Shown piece after piece: positions 1 to 9,902 of a DNA stretch of 64,000 bases. Positions within the stretch are counted from its first letter, which is position 1; each line of letters starts with the position of its first letter. Source of the stretch: Adiantum capillus-veneris. Taxonomy: Eukaryota; Streptophyta; Polypodiopsida; Polypodiales; Pteridaceae. A model generated the notes under the pieces. That model made no database searches, was not told where the DNA came from, and saw only the letters and a program-made list of their open reading frames with translations. A program made the position numbers and the translations under genes. The stretch is from positions 78,867,291 through 78,931,290 of the forward strand of contig CM043948.1 of the NCBI GenBank assembly GCA_014529385.2. The letters are read 5' to 3'.

Positions 1-1415
1 TAATCGCGATTATTTACAGCAATCAACATTTTCTTGCAAAACTTGGAAATTTTAACCTAAACACATTCTATACACCTAAAACAAGTCCTAAATTGAATTT
101 GGTAAAGTTTGTTCTTGCCGACATCACTTTGTGCTTTGTCGATTCTGAAATCATCGATTTTTGTGACTACATGGTCTATAGTGTTGGCTAGTCACTTTTG
201 AGGCTATGGACTTGTCCGCAACATAGTCATGAAGCAACTCATCCAACTTTGGCCTATTTGGAGTCAGTTTGACCTCATATGTCGAACTTGATGCTTTGTA
301 GCCTTCGAGCCGTTTTCTGCGTTTCGAGAGCTTGGCTTGTTGATTTTATGAAACCAATCATATACATTGTGTATGGACCTCGTCTGCAAGCTGCCTGTGG
401 AGTCAAAATGCAATTCTCGCATCTGCCAAAAACCTAGCTTTTCTACTTGGGACCCCCTCGAATGGTCAACTATTGCTATAGAAGTGTTCTATTATGTTGG
501 GTATGCTACAGTTCAAATCTCATTCGATTTGGTTGAGCTGACAGGTCGCTATGGTCGATTTTTGGTCGTAGGTTTTCGTGCACTGCTCGGATTTTAGGGT
601 TTTTTCCAGTGGTTTAGACTGACTACCGCCCGTACAAAATGGATCATTGATAAGTATAGAAATTACCCTTCATGTCTCGTGTGAGACGACGCTGAAAATA
701 GGTGACTGTGGACTCCGGAAAATACACGCGAGAAGGAGCTCTCTCTCCAAAGGCAATAAGTGAAAATGAGGTGATTTTAGCCTACCTTGGGTATCTATAC
801 CCGGACTTCCCGAACCATTTTTCCCCAAATTCCCTTGTTAGTCCTACTAGGCCATGAAATCTATGTTAGACTCAAAAATTTCCCCAATCAGATTCCTGTA
901 GCTCATTCTGCAAGAATTCTGCAAAAGTAGGTCTAGCCGCCTAATTTGGCCTTCCTGCTTCCATCTGTCGATTTCATTGAAATTTTTTGTGCTTGTCTAC
1001 CTTGTCTTTCTGATCACCACCGTGTCTTTAGTTTTTCTATTTGAGCTCCTTTGCTATTTATTATTAATTTTTTATCTATTTATTGGAAAAAATCAAAGAA
1101 AATAACAAAATGAGCTAAAAAAGCAAAGTAGAAATCCAATAATTAAGAAAATCCATTGAAAACACAGCTTTATAGTTTTTTGTTGGATTTCTCCATTTTT
1201 AAGTTTCAATATCAAGAAAAATGATGAAAAATAACCAAAAAAGACTATTGTTTGATGATTTTTTGATAGTATATACACTCATCGAGAAGATATCATTAGT
1301 TAAATTTCCCTTGTTTATGAATTATAAGGGCATTATTAGGTAATTTTGCAAAAAATCACACGTTAACATCAAACTTTTTTTCTCCCTCTTCAAAACATTG
1401 TCCTTAATTACTTAG
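1..1415 (-). repeat. Gypsy-1 3' terminal region, probable partial 3' LTR
   Basis: No coding sequence is visible here. The stretch lies downstream, on the minus strand, of the gypsy-1 polyprotein and of a purine-rich tract at 1416-1443, which is where a 3' LTR should begin. The window cuts it at base 1, inside a palindromic motif (TAATCGCGATTATTTA). Bases about 690-800 (two GCTCTCTC-like blocks, then a tract ending in CCTACCTTGGGTATCTATA) resemble 51360-51440 of the gypsy-D LTR, so the two terminal regions look related. The other end of the LTR lies outside the window, so its length is unknown. Confidence 0.5.
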
Positions 1416-1443
1416 TTCCCTCTTTGTTCCCTTCCACCCCTCC
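1416..1443 (-). promoter_or_regulatory. Candidate polypurine tract of gypsy-1
   Basis: On the minus strand this is an almost pure purine run (blocks of GGAGGGG, GGAAGGG and AGAGGGAA). It sits between the end of the degraded polyprotein and the presumed 3' LTR. Such tracts prime plus-strand DNA synthesis in LTR retrotransposons. The position supports the minus orientation of the element. The exact LTR edge cannot be fixed because the second LTR was not located. Confidence 0.45.
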
Positions 1444-1929
1444 TAGATGGCATACTCCGAACGACTGTGTGCATGGGTTGAACAATCGTGTCTATGCATA
1501 GCCTTGGTTGACTCTACCATGCTTTGAAGATCAATGCAGTTCAAACCAATATGCTCTGCAAGAGTTGGGTCTTGAGTAATTAATTCAAGGGTTTTTGATA
1601 TCGTGGCTTTCTAATGTTGTCTTCCAAAGAGAAAATCTTATAGCTTGTGTGCTCTCTGCTTGATTGTACCATCAGGATGATTTAGCACGCTGATTGCCTG
1701 AGCTGTTGGTATCACTTTTGGCTGTTGTGGATATTCTACCCGCCATTAATATCTTGGTTTGTCTTGGTCAGAATGGTGTGGTTGAGGTTTCTGAGACTTA
1801 ACTCTCCATTGCTTGATTGGTTTTCCAATTTGCGCAGGAGATAAGTGCTCCTTTTTCTTCCAAATCCATTTCTTGTTAGCTTCCTTATTCGGAGATTATC
1901 GTCTCTGTGGTTTGACCCTTGGAACCGTC

Positions 1930-2071
1930 TTTAGTATTGTTGATGATGTTTTGGGCACCCATATTTGAATCGCTTGTCCTTAAACTGTGCTTTTGGTACC
2001 CAAATTTTCCTGACTCCTTGCATGCTACTTGTAGAATTTTCTTGTTGATAGGATGGAGAAGATTGATTACT
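1930..2071 (-). pseudogene. Gypsy-1 C-terminal tail with W-x-P-K motifs (degraded)
   Basis: Read on the minus strand, this stretch gives a short frame with RKIWVPKAQF (codons near 1993-2007) and then RFKYGCPKHH (near 1950-1967) before a stop. The same kind of repeated motif (IWLPKG, WKWQPK, WHWKPV, YKWVPK) fills the end of the post-integrase frame of gypsy-D at 52086-52553, also just before that element's polypurine tract. I infer that this is the homologous C-terminal tail, reduced to two recognisable repeats. Function is unknown; a basic, tryptophan-bearing repeat could bind nucleic acid or a partner protein. Confidence 0.4.
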
Positions 2072-2541
2072 TCATGGTTTGCTTTGCTGGTAATTGCCTT
2101 TCCGTTCCTCCTTGCTTGGTGCAATTGGAACAATGAGTTGCCCGCCTTTAGGCGATAGCTTGAGCTGATTCGTATCCCAATCTGGCACTACCTTGTACGT
2201 CCACATCCATGAGATTGCCAGAATCATTGTCTCATTCATGTATTCATCTGGTAAGCATACAAACTGATGAGGGCATGAACATCCATGTACTATCATATTT
2301 AAGTTTACTACTCCCAATGTTGGTGTTGGGTTCTTGTTGCATTCTTTGATAGTCGCTATTCCTAACGTCAAAGATTGAATTGTTTCCTTCTTGTAGGTGG
2401 AATAACTGACTTCATTTACTCAGCTCCTATGTCGACCAATGCATTTGTGCTATGGTTGTTGAGCTGCACTTTGATGCGAAGGTCCATTCCATCTAACCAT
2501 TCATCATTTGTTGATACTGCATCTTTAGGAAATTCCCATTG
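2072..2541 (-). pseudogene. Retropepsin-like domain downstream of integrase (gypsy-1)
   Basis: The minus-strand frame continues past the integrase C-terminus through several stops. Near 2425-2450 it gives NALVDIGAE, which matches the retropepsin active-site context (usually LVDTGA or LIDTGA), with Thr replaced by Ile. The next frame, 2072-2371, gives TPTLGVVNL, then CPHQFVCLPD and ILAISWMWTY. These align with MPTMGILNL, FPHQFFVMED and ICLGVPWMRTY in gypsy-D (52602-53231). The second retropepsin motif, normally I-L-G-x-P/D-W, has become ILAISWM, so this copy is probably inactive. The element also has an ordinary protease upstream of RT (6487-6950), so this is a second protease-like domain. It could act in late processing or be a remnant fold used for binding. 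Confidence 0.6.
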
Positions 2542-3384
2542 TCAGTCATCTATTTCCAGAGTGTTGATGTGAATAGATATCTGTTGATTCTTGAGAGCAG
2601 CTTTTCTTTTGAGTACCCAAAGCTGAGCTTCTTCTTGGGCTTCATCAATCACCTGATGTCGTTTCATCTTCCTTTCCTTAGCTGCATGCATTCTTTCTAG
2701 CAATTCATTGGTTAGTGGCAAATTGTACTTCTTTAAACAACATCCACTAATCCAATTAGCTATTGGTTCAGCATAGAGGGTGGATAACTTAACTGCTCCA
2801 CTTGGAGATGCATCTTCAATGGTAAATGGTCCGTTTCTCTTTTTCTTAAACTTGGGAATGTTTTGCTTAAGGGCATTTAAATTTGTTTTGAATGAAACTC
2901 GATAAACCCATAGAGCTACATGGAGAATCATTTCCCAGTCTGTCCTTCTTGAACTAACCTGCACTTTAGTCAATACCGAGCTAAGAATTTTATTCGTATG
3001 CTCAGCTTGTCGGTTTGCTTGTGGATGATAGGGAGCTGATTTGTTATGGATGACCATAAAGTCATTAAGCAGATACTTGATTACCTCATTAAGGAAATGA
3101 GTTCCCCTATCACTAACACTTTCTATTGGCAGTCCATATCTTGTGAACACATACTCATATAAGAATGAGGCAGTGGTTCTGGCATCATTCTTTTGAGTTG
3201 CTTTAGCCTCGGCCCACTTAGTCAAATAGTCTGCAGCTACAATGATATATTGATCTTGGGCTCTATAAGCAGGTGGCTGTATTGGCCCAACAAAATCTAT
3301 ACCCCATTTTGCAAAAGCTCTAGCCCCCATCATTGGTCTTAACAGCATGCTATCTATACGTGTTGCCATTTTGCTCGTTGACAA
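2542..3384 (-). pseudogene. Gypsy-1 integrase core and C-terminal domain
   Basis: The frame encodes 280 residues of a Ty3/Gypsy integrase, which inserts the cDNA into the genome. The DDE residues are visible: Asp in WGIDFVGP, Asp in SVSDRGTHF, and Glu in NRQAEHTNK (normally NGQAERTNK). After SFKTNLNA the sequence jumps to KFKKKRNGPFTIEDA. About 100 residues usually found between the core and the SH3-like C-terminal domain appear to be deleted. After LKKYNLPLT the frame keeps going into a K/E/Q-rich linker (LLERMHAAKERK, EAQEEAQLWVLKRK) that leads to the second protease-like domain. The internal deletion and neighbouring stops make it a pseudogene. Confidence 0.85.
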
Positions 3385-3728
3385 GCATCATACCTTCGAA
3401 CATATTCTTTGGCATCTGTAAAAAGTTTTGGCCACCATATGCTTGCCATTAAAATTGCTCTTGCAGTGGTCTCACTAGAAAAGTGACCTCTAGCTAATCC
3501 AGCATGTGCTTGTTCTATAATTGGAGTATATTCATCTTCATTTGCACAAAGACGCAAATGTTGATCCTTACCTCTCCGATACAATTGGTTTTTAATAAGA
3601 GCATAGTCTCTTGCTTTAGTTTCAATTGCTCTTTGACAACATTTACTCATATCCTCAGGAAATGTTTGGCTTGATAAGTAAGTAACTAGAGAGTTACTCC
3701 ACTTAGGAACATGTGACATTTGGAACAA
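3354..3728 (-). pseudogene. Gypsy-1 integrase HHCC zinc-binding module, second copy
   Basis: This 124-residue frame holds the N-terminal zinc-binding module that normally precedes the integrase core: EQAHAGLARGHF (H-x6-H), IWWPKLF, and EYVRRYDACQRAK. The first Cys of the CxxC pair has become Tyr and only the second remains. Upstream is LIKNQLYRRGKD, the usual lead-in to this domain. It overlaps the integrase core frame by a few tens of bases through a frameshift. A related module lies just upstream at 3750-4367, giving two in tandem. Confidence 0.75.
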
Positions 3729-3749
3729 TGTTACATGAGGTATGGGTGT

Positions 3750-4367
3750 CTATTTTTGACGTTGAGGACAATCCTTTGCAAAAGAGCAAACATCACTCCT
3801 CATAGTTGGCCAAAAGACTCCAAGTCTCAAGATTCGTCGCATAGTTTGGTCTTTCACAAAGTGAAGTCCTACTATGGTAATATGTGCTTGACTTAGGTAT
3901 TGGGTTTTATCTTCAAGATTAATGCATAAGAGCAATATTCTATCTCGGTTTCTTTTGTATAACCTACCAGCTAGTAATTGATACATAGACAATTGCTCAA
4001 TTAATCCGATTGTAATAGGAAGTGGTATTTGTGAATTCACTTGAGCTATGGTAATCAAGGATATCATATTTTTCGACCATCGAGGTATCATTTCCATAGA
4101 GAACATATATGCATCTAGTAGATCATCGTCTACCCCTTTAGGTGATTCTCCTGCAATAATCCTTGACAAATGATCTGCTCTTTGATGAGTAGTACCCTTT
4201 TCCACAACCATAGTTAAATCAAATTCCAGAAGAATGATGAACCATCTCACTATTCTTTCTGTGCTGCATGGCTTGTTGACCAAGCACAATAAGGCTTGGT
4301 GATCCACAAAGAACACAAATTTGTTGGCTGATGGGTAATGTCTATACTTTTTTATGGCATAGAACAT
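3750..4367 (-). pseudogene. Gypsy-1 RNase H C-terminal part plus first HHCC module
   Basis: The first ~70 residues are the end of a gypsy RNase H domain (KYRHYPSANKFVFFVDHQAL, RIVRWFIILLEFD, TTHQRADHLSRI). It degrades the RNA strand during reverse transcription. The frame then runs through a linker into LLAGRLYKRNRD and SQAHITIVGLHF (H-x6-H), then GVFWPTMRSD and SFAKDCPQRQ. This is an HHCC-like module with one Cys of the pair retained. A stop then separates it from a second such module (3354-3728). In most plant gypsy elements only one HHCC module follows RNase H. Confidence 0.7.
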
Positions 4368-4417
4368 TCCTAATCCTTACCTTTTGTGGTGGTATAATTC
4401 TTTTCCATCATGTTCAA

Positions 4418-5291
4418 CTATCGGCTAGCATAAGAAATAGGAAAATCAAAATTTCCGTCTCCTGGTTGAGCTAGTACACAACCAATGGCAAAATTGGAAG
4501 CATCTACATGTATGTGGAATATTTTATTCCAATCAGGTGCTTTCAATATTGGAGCTGAAGTGAGAGCTTGCTTAAGCTTCATGAAGGATTCTTCATATAC
4601 CTCAGTCCACTCAAAGTGTATAATCAAGCTATACATGGGTTTTGCAATTATAGCGTACATGTAAATGAACCGTTTGTAATATCCACAACGTCTCATGAAG
4701 GCTTGAACCCCCTTGACTGTTGTTAGTATAGGCAAATCAGCAATGACATGAATTTTATCCAAGTCAGTAGCTATGCCATTTTTAGACACTATACGTCCAA
4801 GAATTTTTCCTTGTCTACCCATGAAGGTGCACTTTTCATGATTTAAGCAAATCCTATAAAGTCTACATTTTTTGAATACCTTTTTGAGGTTTTCAAAATG
4901 ATCAGCCCAGATTGATGAATGTACGCAAAGATCATCCATATATACTTTCAAGAATTTCCTAAGATATTCCTTAAAAGCATGGCTCATCAATCTTTGAAAG
5001 GTGGCAAGAGCATTAGTTAATCCAAAAGGCATAACCCGATAGGCAAAAATACCCCATTCCGTTGCAAAAGCAGTTTTATGCTGATCTTTTGGGTCAACCA
5101 AAAGTTGATTGTATCCCGAAAAAGAAATCTAAGAAGCTGTAAGCTTCTTTTCGTGCAACTCGTTCTAAAAGATGCTCAATGATTGAAAGAGTAAAGTTGT
5201 CTCTAATGGTAGCTGCATTCACTTTCTTGAGATTGTCGCACAATCGTAATTTTCCATTTTCTTGGGTACTACCACAATTGAAGACACTCAA
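4418..5291 (-). pseudogene. Gypsy-1 reverse transcriptase and RNase H N-terminal part
   Basis: Two overlapping minus frames (5094-5291 and 4418-5101) make up the RT domain. The first has NGKLRLC and LNAATIRDNF-like motifs of the fingers. The second has [16 protein letters not shown] and the catalytic box KVYMDDLCVHS (YMDD, metal-binding aspartates intact). ILGRIVSKNG of the thumb follows, then the RNase H start HIHVDASNFAIGCVLAQPG. The frames meet at a frameshift near 5100. RT makes cDNA from the element RNA in cytoplasmic particles. Order and orientation match the gag and integrase fragments around it. The frameshifts make this copy inactive. Confidence 0.85.
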
Positions 5292-5823
5292 TCTGTGTGT
5301 TCAATTTCGTAAATGAATTCAGCTTCCTTTAGTTTTTCAATCTCTTCTTTTACCTTTCTGGCAAATGTTTCATCGTATGTGTATGGCCTTTGTCTATTTG
5401 GTTTTGCATCATCTCTCATGGGTATGGTATGTTGAAAGATTTTTGGATCAACACCCTTGAGATCCTTGTAAGACCAAGCAAAGATATCTCAGTATTCCTT
5501 CAGTAAGATTATCAAAAGCTCTTCTTCTTCTTCTTCTTCTTCTATTAGGTCATTTGCAATGTAGGCATGCCTAGGCTCTTCTCCTAGTTCAACCAAATCT
5601 ATCTTTTTTGCGTTTTCAGGTCCTTCATAGGACTTTCATTGTTTTTGTAGTTCTCTATAACAAGTTGTTCGATAATGATTTTTCAAGCTTGGAGAGTATA
5701 TTTCTTGTAATGGGATGGAACACTCATTACAAATTCCCCATCCTCTTTTGTGGTTTCCATTTTGGTTGTATATATCTCCTTGAGAGTCTTTTTTAACTCT
5801 TGATATTTCTTTTCCCACTCAAC

Positions 5824-6399
5824 TCATGTCATGATTGACTCCTTGTCCTGTTTTTTTGGTTTTGCTTGAGTATCCTTCCTCGTTTTTCTCGATGTTTTCA
5901 ACATTTGTGGATTTTTGTTTGAAGGATATCTACCAATGATTTTGTCCTTGACACAATCATGTGCATCTATCTGCATCAGGAACTGTGTTCTACTGGAGAC
6001 TGATGGCATATGTCTAGCTTTCACATTTCTGGTGTCTCTTTTTCGTCTATACCATTTTTGTCTTCTTGGTTTCTGGTTAGCAAAGTCAAAAAAAAATTCC
6101 TCCCCTCCTTTCATGAGTAGCTTAGCTCTCACATGTTCTTTTTCCAACCCCGAATCATCTGAGGTAGTTGAGTGTTCTTCTAACTCATCTGTTGCATCAT
6201 AGAAGAGGTATGAAAAGACTTTTTGAGCTTTCATCAAGTCCTTGGGTTCATGAATTTTATCTTCAATGTGGAGGGTTGAAATCATTTGGATGGGAATTAT
6301 GTCATAGCCATCCTCATTGCAAAATTGAGTAGGCATAGACGTATTCACACATATATCCATTGTCGCTAAAATTTGAGTCCACTCAAATGGCTCAAACAA
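5824..6399 (-). pseudogene. Gypsy-1 protease-RT linker
   Basis: This open frame of 191 residues lies between the protease (6487-6950) and RT (from 5291). It is acidic in the middle (DATDELEEHSTTSDDSGLEKEH) and strongly basic at the end (RRKRDTRNVKARH, SRKTRKDTQAKPKKQDK). I recognise no catalytic motif. Similar spacers of low conservation are common in plant gypsy polyproteins. It may have been part of one continuous pol frame, now broken by stops. Confidence 0.5.
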
Positions 6400-6486
6400 T
6401 TCCCCTGGAAAGGGTTCAGGTACATAGGCTTCATCTGTGAAATCCCTTTCTAAGATACATTCTTCTCTTTTTAAGCTCTCATTTTC

Positions 6487-6955
6487 TTAGGCTCCGCACA
6501 TCCAAATAGGAGTGTCCTTGTTCAACCAAGATGGAAGCTTAGTTTCAGATGAAGAGACTGAATCAAACTCTTGTATGGGCGTTTTTATGACATCTCTATA
6601 AGTGTGACCTTTTAGATTAACCCTTGTTATTGATCCCACTTGCTTCAAGTACAGATAATTGTTTCCCCAATCTTGGATGAGTTGTACATGTCGAATGAAA
6701 GGTCTTCTCAATATGATTTTGTAATTGAGTTTCTTCCCAAAGTCTATTATGGAAAAAGTGTGTTGATATTCAATTTCACAGGAATTAATTATCACTTTTT
6801 CAAGCAGTCTTAAGGGTCTTTCAATGTGTCCATGAGCCAATTGCAATTTCATTCAAGTTTGTCTAATGGCTGGCTGTCCCCATGATTTCCATATTGCTTT
6901 TGTGGTGATGGCTATGCCTGCTCCACCATCCAGTATTGCCATGGTTTCAATGTCA
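6487..6955 (-). pseudogene. Gypsy-1 aspartic protease (upstream, canonical position)
   Basis: On the minus strand, 6860-6955 gives AILDGGAGIAITTKAIW, a plant gypsy retropepsin active site in DGGAG form. An in-frame TGA follows, and then the frame 6487-6852 with MKLQLAHGHIERPL and IILRRPFIRHVQLIQDWG, the second half of the fold (ILGRPF, with Gly replaced by Arg). The enzyme cleaves the Gag-Pol precursor. The stop and the Gly change make this copy inactive. It is the expected single protease of the element, which makes the extra domain after integrase noteworthy. Confidence 0.75.
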
Positions 6956-7082
6956 TTATATTTCACTGAAAGGTTGTGTTTCCTTTATTTCCTTGATAGT
7001 ATTCTCCAACTTTGGTCATTGGAACATATCAAATCTCTTTGTTGTCCACTTCGTTTTCCCAAATTTTTTGCGATCAGACCTG

Positions 7083-7676
7083 TTATCCCACCTTCTCTAG
7101 GGTTTTATGTAGATCATTCCATAAATATGGTCCGAGTTTTAACAGTTCTCCCAAAGTAAGAGTGCATTGGATGGGTGTAGACATGATTGAATGAATGTTG
7201 TCTACTTCTAGGGTCTGTTCTGCTCTTTTTACTTGAATGGTCTTACACACTATGGATTCATCTTCATTATCTCCCAAGTATGAGGGTAATGTTTTCAAGG
7301 TCAATGGTTTAGACATTCCTGAAGCTTCAAATCCGCAATCCCCATACAAGGATTGTACATCCATGTCCATATCAAGAGGTAGATTGTCTAACCAAACTTC
7401 CTCTATAGGCGCTGACTTTAGAGTTAGGCTCCCATCATTGATCTCTCTAAATTTTTCCCATAAGTGTCATGGCCAATCTTCTTCTATGAATGGAATTTTG
7501 TCTAAGGCATCTTCGCTGTCCGGCACTATAAGTTCTAGCTCTTTTGTTTCAAGGTGGGATTCTACCACCACTTCGGATTTTACTTTAGTGTCTCTTACCA
7601 CAAGCTCCTTAGGTTTTTCCATACTTTCGAGCTTGGGTTTTTGTTTTTCCAACATTTCTTGCGTGATTCTTACCAC
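7083..7676 (-). pseudogene. Gypsy-1 gag-protease linker
   Basis: Two minus frames (7467-7676 and 7083-7370) cover this segment. The first is rich in K and E (EKQKPKLESMEKPKELVV) and looks like a flexible or coiled linker. The second ends in CTLTLGELLKLGPYLWNDL, a motif often found just before the protease of plant gypsy elements. No catalytic residues are seen. The pieces are probably parts of one original gag-pol frame. Confidence 0.5.
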
Positions 7677-7927
7677 ATTTTAATCAGCTTCAAGCTTAGC
7701 TGCTTCCATGTCTGGAGAAGGATAGTTTTTCCATTTGTTTTCCATGTTTTGGCCTGCTTTAAGTCCTACTTGATAGGCTTCCAAGGCTGCATTAATAGGC
7801 TCAAAAATTTTGTCAACCAAAATTGATCCTCCACATTTCATGGTTTTTTTTTAATTTTGCTTCCAGTTTCTTTCACCTTTTCTTAGAATAGTTGTTTTGA
7901 TTTCTCCTCGATTTCAGCCCGTTGTTT

Positions 7928-8521
7928 CTATTTTCTCATCTCATACCTTTTGCTTCTGCTTCTTTTGGTCTTTTGAGAGGCAATTTTTGTATTCTTCGAA
8001 TCATCACAGGAGTTATGTTTCTTTTTCTTCGCCTGGGCTCTAGTGATTACCTTGATTGGAACAATCGGTTCACTCTCGGAGGAGCTACTAGGTATCACTT
8101 GGACTACGTTTACTACTGTTTTACCCTTGTTTAAAGGATTTTTAGGAAAATCTTTCGGGAAGTGTCCTCCCTTTTTGCAACATTGTATGCAATAAGCTTC
8201 AATTGGCTTGAGGTTCTTGTCAGGCTCTGGACAATCATTTTTCCAATGATCATCTGTACCACACTCATCATGACAATTTTCCGTTCTTCGCTTAATCATG
8301 GGTCCTACCATAGGAGGCCTAACACCTTGATTAGCTACATAATACATTGGTGCAAGGTCTGGTGGAGCATACGTCACAGGTTCTTCCATTGGTGGTGGAT
8401 GTGCATTATACCAATCTCCTTCTTTCATTATTGTAGATGGAGTAGTCTTAGCATAGGGTGTAACATGCACTAGTACTTGTTTATCTATGACTCCCTCTGA
8501 ATGCATGTACTTTACAGGCAC
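7928..8521 (-). pseudogene. Gypsy-1 gag C-terminal, degenerate double zinc knuckle
   Basis: The 197-residue frame encodes the nucleocapsid part of Gag. Two knuckle-like motifs are visible: CHDECGTDDHWKNDC (C-x3-C-x4-H-x4-C) and YCIQCCKKGGHFPKDF (C-x2-C-x5-H, last Cys changed to Phe). Both depart from the canonical CCHC spacing, so RNA binding is probably impaired. A basic tail follows (KKKKHNSCDDSKNTKIASQK). The frame lies between the gag core (8963-9379) and the linker. Confidence 0.65.
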
Positions 8522-8962
8522 TGCATTATTCCTGGATATGGAGGTTGTTGACCCAACACGGACTGAGGTCTTTCCCTACCCATAGGTGGTCTTTGAGTTG
8601 GGGCCATGTTAGGCTAATATCTGTACATGGGTTGTCCTTGTGGACTCATAGGCACGTACTGAACATTCCCATCATACTTTGGTCAGTAGTAGCACTCATT
8701 GGTCTCATGGTTGGTCCATTTACCTTCGATTGCACACCATTTTTGCGGCCTAATTGGTTGTCCCTATTGAGGTATACCTTGTCCCGGTCCTCTCATAGGT
8801 GCTTTTTGTATGTTATTCATCCTTTTGAACATGTCTTCTATGGCTAAAAGTAGTGTTGCCACAACCGTTCCCACTTATGCTGGTTTGGTGGATGCTGTTT
8901 TCTGGCTTTGGTTGTCTTTAGGGACATCTTCTTTGTTGAAAATATCACAATTGTCTCCTAAG

Positions 8963-9379
8963 TCAATAGCATCTGACACACTCTTCTAGGGTTGTATGCT
9001 TCTTGCTATACAATATAGCATGAAGTTCTTTGTTTAGTAGTCCGTCTAGAAACAATGATACTAATCGTTCTTCTGCAGGTATCTCTAGGCCTGGGCATCT
9101 GGCGATGTATTGTTTCATTTGAGTTGCACAATCCCTAACAAACTCACCATGTTTATGTTTAAAGTTGTAGATTTGAGCTACCGTATTGTGTTTGATCTCT
9201 GTTTTGGAATAAGCAGCTACAAATCCTTGAGCTAATGTGTTCAAGTCCATGATTGACCTTGGTGGAATGTCTTGGAACCATGTCAATGCTTTTCCTTCTA
9301 ATGTCATTCCAAACCCCTTGAATTGAGTATGGAAATTGAATATGCTTCTGCTCTTAGCACTTGCTTCCGATCCTAGCAT
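8963..9379 (-). pseudogene. Gypsy-1 gag core (Retrotrans_gag-like)
   Basis: The frame encodes a plant retrotransposon capsid core: FGMTLEGKALTWFQDIP, FVAAYSKTEIKHNTVAQI, FKHKHGEFVRDCATQMKQYI, and LVSLFLDGLLNKELHAIL. This protein assembles the cytoplasmic particle. The same motif set appears in gypsy-F gag (29836-31161: GIAHNTVSQIHRFKQKEDEY), so the two elements are related. It is separated from the N-terminal piece (9498-9902) by stops. Confidence 0.8.
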
Positions 9380-9497
9380 TATCCGTACTAAGCCGTTTCA
9401 AAGGCTTCAAATCAACTTGATCGTATCCTTCAAATTCTAAAGTTGGTGGTCTTTCTTTTGCGGCCATATCTAGAATTATGGTGTTTACTTTTAACAC

Positions 9498-9902
9498 TCA
9501 TTTGTCTATCACATCAAAGTCTTCGACTTGTAAATACTGAGGTCCGTTTCTATTCATGTGCATTTTTACTTGTTTGTTTGCCCTGATCTCCTCTTCAAAC
9601 TCAAGACCATGGTCATCAATGCAAATAGCATACTGTTGGTTAGGATCCAGGTAAACCTGAGCTCCATGGCAATTAGTCTTATAAAATGAGAGTATATGCT
9701 TGTAGCACATTGTCGTTCCGGTTTCTGAGTGAGTTGAATAGGATAACATTTCAGATGTTGAATTTGAAAAAGTTTCTGAGACTTCTTCAAGAATAGTGTG
9801 CAAGGAATTGCCTTGATTCACGCTTTCTTCATTGGATACTCTAATGGAGGTTTCTCCAAGTATGCCTTGATTTCCTAGTACACGACCAGATCTAAGGTTC
9901 AT
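9498..9902 (-). pseudogene. Gypsy-1 gag N-terminus
   Basis: The frame starts MNLRSGRVLGNQ, a start typical of plant gypsy Gag (M-x-L-R-S-G-R). It runs 134 residues before a stop shortly upstream of the gag core. The start at 9902 is chosen because this N-terminal motif is conserved in the family and no frame extends further upstream. A long untranslated leader lies on its 5' side (9903-11853). Confidence 0.7.
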
